DNA of 64,000 bases from Arcobacteraceae bacterium (GTDB taxonomy: Bacteria > Campylobacterota > Campylobacteria > Campylobacterales > Arcobacteraceae): assembly GCA_028375605.1 (NCBI GenBank), contig JAONGR010000001.1, positions 124,001 through 188,000 on the forward strand, written 5' to 3'. The notes beneath the pieces were generated by a model, which searched no databases, was not told where the DNA came from, and saw only the letters and a program-made list of their open reading frames with translations. Both the position numbers and the translations under genes were made by a program. This document shows positions 21,593-31,563 of the stretch, piece after piece; within the stretch, counting starts at the first letter, position 1, and each line of letters opens with the position of its first letter.

Positions 21593-22387
21593 TTATTTTT
21601 CAATTCTATCGAAAAAACTTTCATCTTGTTCCATTCGATTACTATCTTGACTTGTAGATACAAAACGTAGTTCAACTCTTCTATTTTCAAAAGCATCATC
21701 ACTTTTTGGACGATAAGAGCCAAATGCACTTACTTTTAATGTAGCAGGATCTATTTTATTTTTAATAAATTCTTTAACCACAGAAATTGATCGTAATGCA
21801 GATAAATCCCAAGAATCTCTAGGTATTCCATTAGATCTTTGGTAATTTGAACCGGTATGTCCTATTACTTCAATATCAAACTCTTGAGTCATTGTTCTTA
21901 AAATTTTAGATACTTTTGTTATAAATCTTTTTGCATTAGGATTACCTAATTGATATTCTGCTTCCTCAAATAGTAAAGCAGAAGGTATATCTAATGTAAA
22001 TTCATTATTACCTTTTAAAGTAAGCTGAACCTCTTCATTATCTTTATCACTTGTATCATTAAATTCTTGAGTTACTTCTTCTATTAACTGAGCAACATCA
22101 GCTGATTCACTATCTTGTCCAACATCATCACCACTACCCGATTCACTTTTATCAGCATGATATTGAGATAAAGATTCTTTTTCTGCTTCAGCCGTATCTT
22201 GTGCACCTTCTAAAAAGCCCATACTTCTTCTCATAATCTCAAAATACTCTTCCACTTTCTTTTTATCCATTGTTGCCATAGATAACAATAAAATAAAGAA
22301 ACAAAGTAATAGTGACATTAAATCACCAAATTGAACTAGCCAACCAGGTAAACATTTAGGACAATCAGGACATTTTTTTTTAGCCAT
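21593..22387 (-). CDS. motB: Flagellar stator protein MotB/PomB
   Basis: LVQFGDLMSLLLCFFILLLSMATMD TM with conserved Asp; C-terminal OmpA-like domain (IEVIGHTGSNYQRS...NRRVELRFV). Confidence 0.93.
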   Translation of the reverse strand: MAKKKCPDCPKCLPGWLVQFGDLMSLLLCFFILLLSMATMDKKKVEEYFEIMRRSMGFLEGAQDTAEAEKESLSQYHADKSESGSGDDVGQDSESADVAQLIEEVTQEFNDTSDKDNEEVQLTLKGNNEFTLDIPSALLFEEAEYQLGNPNAKRFITKVSKILRTMTQEFDIEVIGHTGSNYQRSNGIPRDSWDLSALRSISVVKEFIKNKIDPATLKVSAFGSYRPKSDDAFENRRVELRFVSTSQDSNRMEQDESFFDRIEK

Positions 22388-22400
22388 TAAAAACTACTAT

Positions 22401-23156
22401 TTACTCTTCAACTGATGGCATAATAGCACCAAGTTTCATTTTAACATTACCAATTGATTCTTCAGATGCAATCATATGTGCACCTTGAATAATTATTTGA
22501 CAAGATATCATCTCTTTAGTATGTTTTTCAGATAGCTTACTTTCAAATATACCCGCAAAAGCTGTACCTATTAATGCACCATACATTGTCGTAAGTAAAG
22601 CAACCGCCATAGCAGGACCAACAGCAGAAGGATCTGATAAGTTTGCAAGCATTGCTACCAATCCTACAAGTGTACCAATCATACCCATAGCACCAGCACT
22701 CCCACCAATAGAAGAAAACATAGAAATCATAGTTTTATGTCTATTTTCCATATGTTCAAGTTTTATTTCTAACAGGTTTTCAAGAACATCTGGTTTTGTA
22801 TTATCAACTAGTAAATTAAAGGCTTCCTTAAAAAAAGGATTTGATTCTTCTTGAATCTTACCTTCAACAGACATAACTCCATTTTTTTTAATGTCAGTTG
22901 CATAAATGATAATTTTTTCTATTAATTCATCTATAGGCTCAACTTTTACAGGATTCATTCCTACCCCAACAGCTTTACCAAATTTACCAAGTGCATCACC
23001 TTCAAATTGTCCTATAGTAACAGAGGTAGTTCCACCAAAAACAATAATAACAGATGGGATATCTATGTAAGCACCAAAACCAGCACCACCAAGAATAATT
23101 GCTAATGCAACAAGTCCCCAAACTCCTGCTAATCCGCCTGCTGTTGTTTTATCCAT
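22401..23156 (-). CDS. motA: Flagellar stator protein MotA/PomA
   Basis: Four TM helices, GTLVGLVAMLANLSDPSAVGPAMAVALLTTMYGALIG. Confidence 0.94.
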   Translation of the reverse strand: MDKTTAGGLAGVWGLVALAIILGGAGFGAYIDIPSVIIVFGGTTSVTIGQFEGDALGKFGKAVGVGMNPVKVEPIDELIEKIIIYATDIKKNGVMSVEGKIQEESNPFFKEAFNLLVDNTKPDVLENLLEIKLEHMENRHKTMISMFSSIGGSAGAMGMIGTLVGLVAMLANLSDPSAVGPAMAVALLTTMYGALIGTAFAGIFESKLSEKHTKEMISCQIIIQGAHMIASEESIGNVKMKLGAIMPSVEE

Positions 23157-23167
23157 CTTTTCTCATT

Positions 23168-24007
23168 TTAATTTATTTTACCTATATGTTTAATTTTAAC
23201 ACCAAATTTACCATCAACAATAATTGCTTCTCCACTGCCAACGACAACACCATTTATCAATATATCTAGTGGTTCATTAGTCATCTGCGACAATTCAATA
23301 ATTTCACCTATATCCCAAGAAATTACGTCTCTCAACAAACAAATTTTTGTTCCTAAACGTACACTTAGCCTCATTTTAATATCAAATAGGAGTCTTAAAT
23401 TATCAACAGATTCTTCACCTAAAAGAGAACTTATAATTGATGTTGACTTATCATCACTCACTATTGCTTCTGAATTAGATTCAACACTATCTTCAGTTAA
23501 TGATTTAACAAAGGGAACAGCAACCGAATCAAAAGAGACATATATTTCAAGATTATCATCATTTAATTTTACTATAAATTTATAGATCTTATTTGTTTCT
23601 GTTCGATCAGAAATTGATAAAACAGTGCTTTCCCCTAATGTAGATTTTACTCCAGTAAGATCGGAAAAGTTCTGAGCATTAACACTTGTAGAAATACTAC
23701 CAGAAATTGTTGATATAATCTCTTTTACTGCATCTGTGATTTCATCATCTATAGAATCTTTGAGGTCGGTAACACCTCCCAACATTAAGTATTCAAATTG
23801 TGTAGCAGTAGCTGCAGGAATATAATAATTCCAATGCGTTTCTTTCCCTGCGAACTCTAATAAAACTTCAGTACTAATACACTGATTATTCTCTATTTCA
23901 TCATTACTTACAAGAACTACTTCTTCCACATTACTACTTGCAGATAGTAAACTCTCTAAAGTACTAGAAATTTCACTTTTTATTATATTTGATATATCAG
24001 ATGCCAA
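23168..24007 (-). CDS. fliY: Flagellar switch protein FliY (CheC/CheX-like N-terminal domain + FliN C-terminal domain)
   Basis: C-terminal FliN/SpoA domain (LLFDIKMRLSVRLGTKICLLRDVISWDIGEIIELSQMTNEPLDILINGVVVGSGEAIIVDGKFGVKI). Confidence 0.9.
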   Translation of the reverse strand: MASDISNIIKSEISSTLESLLSASSNVEEVVLVSNDEIENNQCISTEVLLEFAGKETHWNYYIPAATATQFEYLMLGGVTDLKDSIDDEITDAVKEIISTISGSISTSVNAQNFSDLTGVKSTLGESTVLSISDRTETNKIYKFIVKLNDDNLEIYVSFDSVAVPFVKSLTEDSVESNSEAIVSDDKSTSIISSLLGEESVDNLRLLFDIKMRLSVRLGTKICLLRDVISWDIGEIIELSQMTNEPLDILINGVVVGSGEAIIVDGKFGVKIKHIGKIN

Positions 24008-24021
24008 TTAATTTTCCTATC

Positions 24022-24330
24022 TTAAGATTGTGTATTAGAATAAGCTTCCATTAAGCTTTTCTTTAAATTCATCATATCTTCTGTAGGATATTTATATTCT
24101 ATATCACCTTTTGTAATTCTTACAAAAAAATCTTTTGTTTCTGAGTTGTATCCAAACTTTACATTATCTAGCATCACTTCATTATCTGCAATTTCAGATT
24201 TAGCTTGTGCATTTTTATATTGTTCGTCAGGATCAATTTTTGTTTTTTTATCAGTTTCTTGAATCTTAGAAATTTTTGAAACATAATCCACTTGGGATTG
24301 TTCTATAACCTCGAGTCTACCTAGTTGCAT
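24022..24330 (-). CDS. FlaG-like / hypothetical protein
   Basis: 102 aa; short C-terminal beta-rich segment (NVKFGYNSETKDFFVRITKGDIEYKYPTEDMMNLKKSLMEAY) resembles FlaG-type proteins. Confidence 0.45.
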   Translation of the reverse strand: MQLGRLEVIEQSQVDYVSKISKIQETDKKTKIDPDEQYKNAQAKSEIADNEVMLDNVKFGYNSETKDFFVRITKGDIEYKYPTEDMMNLKKSLMEAYSNTQS

Positions 24331-24401
24331 ATCATCCTCCTTAGTTAAAATTTATTAATTATAACATAAAATTTATAATATTTGTACTATTTACCTGTTT
24401 A

Positions 24402-26411
24402 TTATAATTCTTCCAAAAATAAATCAAAATTTTTAAGTCTTATATCAATTAAATTACCCTTTAATTTATCTCTAAAATATTGTGGAGCACTATTTAATTT
24501 CATATCTTGAAGTAGACGGATTCCTCCTAAGAATTTTGCATCTTTATCTTGATAAAGAAATTCAATCTCTGTCAGTGTAGCGTATGCCAATTCATTTTTT
24601 CCAGAATTAAATAAAGCAGCAATCAAAATATAATAAGAATCGATACTCTGTAGGTTGTATTCATTTTGAATATGTTCAATAATTTTAATTGTTTCTTCCG
24701 GTTTCTCACTATAAAGCTGAATTATTGCTTTTGTTCTTAAATATGAGGGGCTTTTATTATCATCAATATTAAAATCAGTTCTATTAAAAATACCAAGTGC
24801 CTTTAAAATGGAAATGTAATAATCTGTAATTACTAAACTTCCCTTTAAAAATGTATTGTTATATATTTTTGGTAATTCATCTTGAATTCTAGAAATATAT
24901 AAATAATCATTTTCATTTTCTTTTTTTGCAATTAAATTAAATAAATGTACTAAAGGATCTTTATCAAATTCAACTAATAATGGGGATTTTTTCATTATCC
25001 CATTAGATTTTATGTTTTCAATAAAATAAAGAGCTCGAAAAAAGATAGATTTTTTTTGTTTATTAGATAAATTTTTATTTTCTAATTTAATAGAACTATT
25101 AACAAAAATTTTATATAAATATTTAGCTAAATAATCGTATGAACCTTTTTTGGATAATATATTTTTTTCTAAAAACTCTAAAAATACCTTATCTTCATTT
25201 ACATTAAACTTTTTTGTTGTAATTAACGTCATAACAGAATAAAGTTTATTACCATGGTCTAAATTATAAGCTTTTTTAAAATATTTATAAGCATTATTAT
25301 AATCAAATATTTGAGCATACGAAAGGCCTAAATTATAATATTCATAAGCCTTAGCGTCATATTTCTTATCAATCATCTCTTGAAGTATTTGAGTTCTTTT
25401 AATTGGGTCATTTTTTACAACTTTAAGAAATCTAGAATTATAATCAATCATAGTATTTAATTCATTAACACTATTCTTATCTTTAATAATAAAACCATTT
25501 GTTTCATTTATATTCATCACATCATAATCTTCAAAAATAAATGGAGCAAAGTAATATGCAAAATCGAGTTTTAAATCAAAAGATGGATTAATAATTTTAT
25601 CAAAATATTCTTTAGCTGTATATTTATCTTTATTAAAAAATAACTCTAAACCCAAATGTTTCTGTATATGAAAAAAATTTTTACGTTCTTCTATTTTTAA
25701 GATATTTTCAGTAAGATTTGCAAGATCGTTATCTTTAATATTTCTATATAATTGTAACCATAAAACTTCATTTTTCGCTCTATCACCCTTTGCAAGATTT
25801 GATGCTTTTTCCAAATAAAATTTTGCTTTACTGTAGTCACGTAATTTTATACATAACATAGCAACTTTGATTTTTGATATATTCTTAATCTCTTCTGCAA
25901 TTTTTAAAGCTTTTCTATATTTCTTCTGAAGAATTAAAGTATCAACTAATAATAATTTTTCTTGTTCAGTTAATCTTTTTGCTTTATTGCTTACTTTAGT
26001 TATCTCTTTTATGTATTCTTCATTATTTGTTATTTTATATAAATAATACGCAGCACTAAAATATGAATATCTGTCATTATATTGTAACTCTTTAAAGTCA
26101 TATATTTTTTTGAGATATAAATAAGCATTGTTATTTGATTTTAATTTATAATAAGCAATTCCTATATTTAAATATGATGGTACTTTTAATATTTTTGAAG
26201 ATTGCTTTAATAATTTAATTGCATGGAGATACTTTTCTTGTTCTAAATATAAAACAGCAGTATTAAACTTTAATAATAGCTCTCTTTTTTCTTGTTTATT
26301 TTGTAAGTTTTTATGTTCAAATAAAACTTGAGGTTGTGATTCGATTGTTTTATTATCTAATGAGAATAAAACAATCGGTAATAATAATACAAAATAAATA
26401 AATCTTTTCAT
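24402..26411 (-). CDS. Secreted TPR-repeat protein in flagellar cluster (candidate motor scaffold, PflA/PflB-like)
   Basis: Signal peptide MKRFIYFVLLLPIVLFS; many TPR-like helices (EYYNLGLSYAQIFDYNNAYKYFKKAYNLD). Confidence 0.6.
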   Translation of the reverse strand: MKRFIYFVLLLPIVLFSLDNKTIESQPQVLFEHKNLQNKQEKRELLLKFNTAVLYLEQEKYLHAIKLLKQSSKILKVPSYLNIGIAYYKLKSNNNAYLYLKKIYDFKELQYNDRYSYFSAAYYLYKITNNEEYIKEITKVSNKAKRLTEQEKLLLVDTLILQKKYRKALKIAEEIKNISKIKVAMLCIKLRDYSKAKFYLEKASNLAKGDRAKNEVLWLQLYRNIKDNDLANLTENILKIEERKNFFHIQKHLGLELFFNKDKYTAKEYFDKIINPSFDLKLDFAYYFAPFIFEDYDVMNINETNGFIIKDKNSVNELNTMIDYNSRFLKVVKNDPIKRTQILQEMIDKKYDAKAYEYYNLGLSYAQIFDYNNAYKYFKKAYNLDHGNKLYSVMTLITTKKFNVNEDKVFLEFLEKNILSKKGSYDYLAKYLYKIFVNSSIKLENKNLSNKQKKSIFFRALYFIENIKSNGIMKKSPLLVEFDKDPLVHLFNLIAKKENENDYLYISRIQDELPKIYNNTFLKGSLVITDYYISILKALGIFNRTDFNIDDNKSPSYLRTKAIIQLYSEKPEETIKIIEHIQNEYNLQSIDSYYILIAALFNSGKNELAYATLTEIEFLYQDKDAKFLGGIRLLQDMKLNSAPQYFRDKLKGNLIDIRLKNFDLFLEEL

Positions 26412-26423
26412 ATTATTCTCATT

Positions 26424-26753
26424 TTATTGTAATGTACCAACTGAAGCATATAGTTCATTAATTCTTTCTTGAAGAAGTTTATTTCTATGATCCAATTCAG
26501 TATTCTGTAGTTTTAAATCTTGCACATCTTCTCTTGAGTTTTTTAAACTTTCTTGTGAATCATCAATAGTTTCAAGAGAAAACTTTACCTGTCTTTCAAA
26601 TTTTTCTTTTAATTTTTCTAAATTATTATTTTTTTCCTCTACCAATTCTTTCTCTTCCGAAATTTTTCGATAAAGAGATTTATATACATTCATGCTACTA
26701 TAAAAGTATATAACAAGAACTCCAAGTACTGATAAAAGTAAAAAATTATCCAT
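26424..26753 (-). CDS. Membrane-anchored coiled-coil protein, unknown function
   Basis: N-terminal TM (LLLSVLGVLVIYFYSSMNVY) followed by a long heptad-rich coiled coil; sits between flgE and the TPR gene. Confidence 0.6.
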   Translation of the reverse strand: MDNFLLLSVLGVLVIYFYSSMNVYKSLYRKISEEKELVEEKNNNLEKLKEKFERQVKFSLETIDDSQESLKNSREDVQDLKLQNTELDHRNKLLQERINELYASVGTLQ

Positions 26754-26761
26754 CTAAAAAA

Positions 26762-28963
26762 CTATCTCTTAAGTGCAATTAATGTAGTCAAAATAGCATC
26801 TGCTGTTGTAATTGATTTTGCATTTGCTTCAAAAGCTCTTTGAAATACCATAAGATTAACTAATGATTCGCTTAAATCTGCAGTTGATAGTTCTAAAGAA
26901 CCCCCATCAATTTCTGCCATATTTACATTATCAGTATTAAAAATAGCAGTACCACTTCTAGCAGTAGCTTGTAGTAAATTATCACCGACAGCTTCTAATC
27001 CTAAGTTATCTGTAAATCTAGCAATAGCTACTTGCCCAACTGCATAATCAACACCATCTTGTTTCATAGTGATTAAACCAGTAGAATCCACAGAAAAATC
27101 TCCAAATGCACTATCTGTAATACCTAAACTATCAAGTCTTAATTGAATTTCACTTTTAGATGCAGTTTGATTGATAGATGTAGTTATTTTTAAAAATTCC
27201 GCTCCTGCTCCTTGACTACCACTATAATTTGCATCTTTTAATATTTCAGATGCTGAACTTATAATAGTATCATCATAATCATCTGAAGAAATGGTAGCGG
27301 CAGTTGGTCCTGTTGTATTTGTTGTAGAATCAACTACTACAGGACCAATATTTCCAGCACTTTCTTCATAAATAATTGTTACTACACCACCTGTAACTGT
27401 TACATCAGATACAGAACTGTAACCCTCTGCTAATATTGCACTTCTAATTGCAGCAGCTTGTGTTGTAGTATCATCGGTAGCACCAATAGCAACACTAAGA
27501 AGACTTTCTCCTTCTATTGTCACATCGATAGTACCTGCAGATGTAGTATTAGCACCATTTAATGTAATTGTTTGTTCTTCTGCTTCTATAATTGTTACAG
27601 GTCCAGTCATAGTTCCTGTAAAATCTACATCAGAATTTTCATCATTAGTTTTTACAACTAAATTACCATTAATATTAAAAGCTTCTACATATTCAGCTAA
27701 ATCAGTATTACCATTAATTGCAGTAACCAAATCATCGATACTATTAATTGTTCCTAAATCTAATGCGTTTGTTGGTACATCTATATAAGTACCAGTGCTG
27801 TCAATAATATTAATTTGATATGTATAAGTTTCACTATTATCTATGGTGATTTCATCATATACATCCATTTGTTTACCGGCAACAGCTAATTTTAAAGCAT
27901 CTTCAATACTTTTAATATGACCCGTTCCTGCACCAAGTGTTGCCGTTGATATAGGAGTTACATTACCTTTGCTTGTATTATTTGACGAGTCTGTCCATCC
28001 AAAATCAGTTATTGGGTACGATTCACCAGGAAGAAGTCCTTCTACAACTAAATATCCCATTGCAGCAGTAGTATCGTCAGTATTCAAGTCATATGGACTA
28101 ATTACATCATCTGTTAAATATGCATTAAATCCTGTAGCATTAGAGATTTCATCTGCCATATTTTTCATAGTTTTTGCTTGACTACCTGCATAAACTGTTG
28201 AATACCTAACACCATCTATATATGCATATACTTCGTCTCCCTCAGTTAAATCAGACGTTGTGTCAAAAGGAAAATTTAACAAATCTTTTTGTGTTGTTGA
28301 ATTAATAGACGTAGGTTTAGGATCTGCATCTGCATACACAGCTAATGCTGCATTATAAAGGGTAATAAGTGCTTCAACATCTGCTGTTTTAGTAGCGGCT
28401 GTTTTTTGTCCTGCACCTGTGAAAATTGTCTCATCATCTGAAGTTGCACTAGCATTGTAATCAGTCGCTTTAGATACAATTGTTTCTATAGAATCAGTAT
28501 CTCTAATAATTTTATTTCCCAAGATTTTACTATAATCACTTGTAAAAAATGAACTATTTGGATCTGTACTATCTACATAATCAGAGGTAACTGTAGATAC
28601 AGCCCATCCTTGTACTTCATTTGCACCTACATCTTGAAGTGTACCTGATTCACCCATTCTAAAGTTACCCGCTCTAGTATAATAAATATCATTTCCATCA
28701 GCCACCTGAAAAAAACCATCTCCAGAAAGTGCCAAATCATATGAGACACCTGTAACTTTTAGGTTTCCTTGAGTATATTGCTTCTCTACATCAAAAGAAG
28801 TAACCCCTTTACCAATCTTATCTTGATAAACTTGATCAGCAAAAGACACCCTTGATGCTTTATAGCCTATTGTATTAACATTTGCAATATTATTTGACTC
28901 ATTGTCTAGCCCAGTTTGCGATCCTGATAATCCAGATATCCCTGTCCAAAGTGCTCCAACCAT
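26762..28963 (-). CDS. flgE: Flagellar hook protein FlgE (long form)
   Basis: N-terminal ALWTGISGLSGSQTGLDNESNNIANVNTIGYKASRVSFADQVYQD; C-terminal DLSESLVNLMVFQRAFEANAKSITTADAILTTLIALKR. Confidence 0.94.
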   Translation of the reverse strand: MVGALWTGISGLSGSQTGLDNESNNIANVNTIGYKASRVSFADQVYQDKIGKGVTSFDVEKQYTQGNLKVTGVSYDLALSGDGFFQVADGNDIYYTRAGNFRMGESGTLQDVGANEVQGWAVSTVTSDYVDSTDPNSSFFTSDYSKILGNKIIRDTDSIETIVSKATDYNASATSDDETIFTGAGQKTAATKTADVEALITLYNAALAVYADADPKPTSINSTTQKDLLNFPFDTTSDLTEGDEVYAYIDGVRYSTVYAGSQAKTMKNMADEISNATGFNAYLTDDVISPYDLNTDDTTAAMGYLVVEGLLPGESYPITDFGWTDSSNNTSKGNVTPISTATLGAGTGHIKSIEDALKLAVAGKQMDVYDEITIDNSETYTYQINIIDSTGTYIDVPTNALDLGTINSIDDLVTAINGNTDLAEYVEAFNINGNLVVKTNDENSDVDFTGTMTGPVTIIEAEEQTITLNGANTTSAGTIDVTIEGESLLSVAIGATDDTTTQAAAIRSAILAEGYSSVSDVTVTGGVVTIIYEESAGNIGPVVVDSTTNTTGPTAATISSDDYDDTIISSASEILKDANYSGSQGAGAEFLKITTSINQTASKSEIQLRLDSLGITDSAFGDFSVDSTGLITMKQDGVDYAVGQVAIARFTDNLGLEAVGDNLLQATARSGTAIFNTDNVNMAEIDGGSLELSTADLSESLVNLMVFQRAFEANAKSITTADAILTTLIALKR

Positions 28964-29059
28964 AATGATTCCTTTAAATATAAAATACGAACATTTTAAT
29001 GCTCAAATTTAAAGATTTAGCAAAGAATTAATCTTAACTAAATACTTAAACTAAAGCAC

Positions 29060-30490
29060 TTATGAATTTTTAAGTGCTAACGCTGTTTGTAACAACTCAT
29101 CTGAAGTTGTAACTGTTTTAGAGTTTGCATCAAAAGCTTTTTGCCAAACCATTAAGTTTACTAAAGCTTCGGAAAGATCTGTTGAACTCTGTTCTAAATA
29201 ATTATTAAGTATTTCCGCTTTTTCAGCTACAAAAAGTGGCTCACCCGACTCTACAGTAGCCGAGAATAAATTATTCCCTTCTGGATTTAAGGATGAACTC
29301 TCTTGAAATAATACAGGAGCTAATTTAGCAATTAAATAAGTCGCTCCATTTTGTGTTAAATAAATATTTCCGTTATCATTCACTAAACTACCAACAAGAT
29401 TATCACTAATACCTAAAGTATCTAAATTTAATGATACTACACCTAATGTTGGAGGTGTACCAGATGGGGTTTTTACAATTTCAGTTTGAACTGTAGCAAT
29501 TTTACCACCATTAGATTCTATTAAGTTTTTCAATTCAGTATAGATAGAATCAACAAGATTTTTACCCGAACCTGATTCCGTTGATACATTAGTAATTACC
29601 ATTACATCTTCATTTAAAAATGATTTTGATGCTAAAAGGTCTTGACCAGGAATTATTGATTGAATAGTTAAAACTCCAGTAGTTGTATCAACGTGAGATA
29701 TAATCCCCGCTGTATCATTAATATTATCCGATAAATTATTTAAAGTTGTAGCTACATCTGTATCAAAATCTTCTTGATACTTTACCCCATTAATTGTAAT
29801 TTCTACTCTATATTCACCATCAGCATTAGTTATTAATGGGAAAGTAACTTCATCAATATGAAAGGAGGCTTCTTCTCCTTCTGTTATATCTTTTTCATAT
29901 GCAGATATAGCTGACTGATATGCAATCCTTAATTCTTCAATATCACTAATATTATTACTTGCCGTTTTATAATCTGTACCACTAATACCACTTGTTGTAG
30001 CAGTTTTAGTATAATCTGTTGCAAATGTATTTGAAGAAATTATAGTTGTATCATCTTCAATAATTGTTGATCCAATATTCTTACTAAAATCACTTGTTAT
30101 TTTATCTCCTGTAATTGTAGGTAGTACGCCCATTACATAATTATCACTACCATCTACCAAATTACTTGCAGCATCTGTTTGAAAGTTTCCAGCTCTTGTA
30201 TAATATGTAGATCCATCAAGAGGATCAGTTACAGTAAAAAAACCTTCACCACTTATAGCAAAATCATAATCTAATCCAGTTTCTACTAAACTCCCTTGTT
30301 CAAAATGTTTAATAGGATCATTCATACTAACACCCATACCAACTGAATCTTGATACATCATATCAGCAAATGAAACTGTATCTGATTTAAATCCAACGGT
30401 GTTAACATTTGCAACATTATTTGATTCAACATTTAAAGCACTTTGATACGATAATAATGCTGATGCACCTGTATAAATTGAACCATTCAT
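29060..30490 (-). CDS. FlgE-family hook/rod protein, second paralogue (short form)
   Basis: N-terminal SALLSYQSALNVESNNVANVNTVGFKSDTVSFADMMYQDSVG; C-terminal DLSEALVNLMVWQKAFDANSKTVTTSDELLQTALALKNS. Confidence 0.9.
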   Translation of the reverse strand: MNGSIYTGASALLSYQSALNVESNNVANVNTVGFKSDTVSFADMMYQDSVGMGVSMNDPIKHFEQGSLVETGLDYDFAISGEGFFTVTDPLDGSTYYTRAGNFQTDAASNLVDGSDNYVMGVLPTITGDKITSDFSKNIGSTIIEDDTTIISSNTFATDYTKTATTSGISGTDYKTASNNISDIEELRIAYQSAISAYEKDITEGEEASFHIDEVTFPLITNADGEYRVEITINGVKYQEDFDTDVATTLNNLSDNINDTAGIISHVDTTTGVLTIQSIIPGQDLLASKSFLNEDVMVITNVSTESGSGKNLVDSIYTELKNLIESNGGKIATVQTEIVKTPSGTPPTLGVVSLNLDTLGISDNLVGSLVNDNGNIYLTQNGATYLIAKLAPVLFQESSSLNPEGNNLFSATVESGEPLFVAEKAEILNNYLEQSSTDLSEALVNLMVWQKAFDANSKTVTTSDELLQTALALKNS

Positions 30491-30499
30491 AATAAATAC

Positions 30500-31180
30500 C
30501 TATCTTACTTCGTTAATATTACTAAATGCAATTACTGTTATCTCATCAGAATAAGAAATTGATGAACCAGCATACACATATTTATCTGTAATATCTGTAC
30601 TTGTTACGACAATATTATTATCATCTAAAATTGTTAAAGTACCATCTTCATTATATTGAAATCTTCCATCTTCATCTAGTGATACGTTATAATCTGTCAT
30701 TTCACCATCTTCATAGATATTTCCATTTGCATCATATAGAATTAATTCTTCTGTCTCTGCATTCATTAAACCATCTATAATGCCAACTAACTGTTTCGTA
30801 TTAGCAAATAATTCACCATCTATACTTTCTACCGTTTGAACGGCATATGACTTTAATAGTCCCTCTGAATCTAATGTTCCATCCTCAACAACATTACCTA
30901 TTAAATTAGAGGCTGTTGCCAAAGCAGATGATGAGTATGATGATTGAAGAGAAGTCATTGCAGCTGTCATATCTGTATTTGCTTGAATTGTAGACATTTG
31001 AAGTTGACTATCCATTAAGGCAGCACTATCTTGAGGGTCTGTGGGATCTTGCTGTTTTAACTCTTCCAACATCAACGTTAAAAAATCTTCATTTGTTAAG
31101 GTATCATTACTTACAGATGTTGTATATGCATTTCCATCAATACCTGTTGAACTACTTGTTAGCACATTATCTATAGCCAT
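30500..31180 (-). CDS. flgD: Flagellar hook assembly (scaffold) protein FlgD
   Basis: LTNEDFLTLMLEELKQQDPTDPQDSAALMDSQLQMSTIQ signature. Confidence 0.94.
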   Translation of the reverse strand: MAIDNVLTSSSTGIDGNAYTTSVSNDTLTNEDFLTLMLEELKQQDPTDPQDSAALMDSQLQMSTIQANTDMTAAMTSLQSSYSSSALATASNLIGNVVEDGTLDSEGLLKSYAVQTVESIDGELFANTKQLVGIIDGLMNAETEELILYDANGNIYEDGEMTDYNVSLDEDGRFQYNEDGTLTILDDNNIVVTSTDITDKYVYAGSSISYSDEITVIAFSNINEVR

Positions 31181-31189
31181 TATTTACTC

Positions 31190-31477
31190 CTACACTGTTT
31201 TTTCATCGAAAAAGAAATTAACTACTTTTTCTGGACTCATTGAATCTTGCACACGGATAGCAAGCTTCTCATCAATTACAATAATATCACCGATTCCAAT
31301 TACTCTTTCATTCACAAAAATATCACCGCCACCACCAGCAACTTTATTTAATGCAATAATATCACCTTCAGTAAAATCTAAAAAATCTTTTACTGTTATA
31401 TCAGTATGACCAAGTATAACATCAACGACTGCTTCTGTGTCAACAAGTACATTATAATCTTGTGTTGTAATTTCCAT
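31190..31477 (-). CDS. fliN: FliN-type flagellar switch protein (short)
   Basis: 95 aa SpoA domain (AVVDVILGHTDITVKDFLDFTEGDIIALNKVAGGGGDIFVNERVIGIGDIIVIDEKLAIRV). Confidence 0.85.
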   Translation of the reverse strand: MEITTQDYNVLVDTEAVVDVILGHTDITVKDFLDFTEGDIIALNKVAGGGGDIFVNERVIGIGDIIVIDEKLAIRVQDSMSPEKVVNFFFDEKTV

Positions 31478-31563
31478 ATTAGTTCTTTGTAATCTTAATT
31501 TTTACAAGTATAACATAAAAAAATACATTTTGTATAATTATTTTGTTTAAATAATGCATCTAA

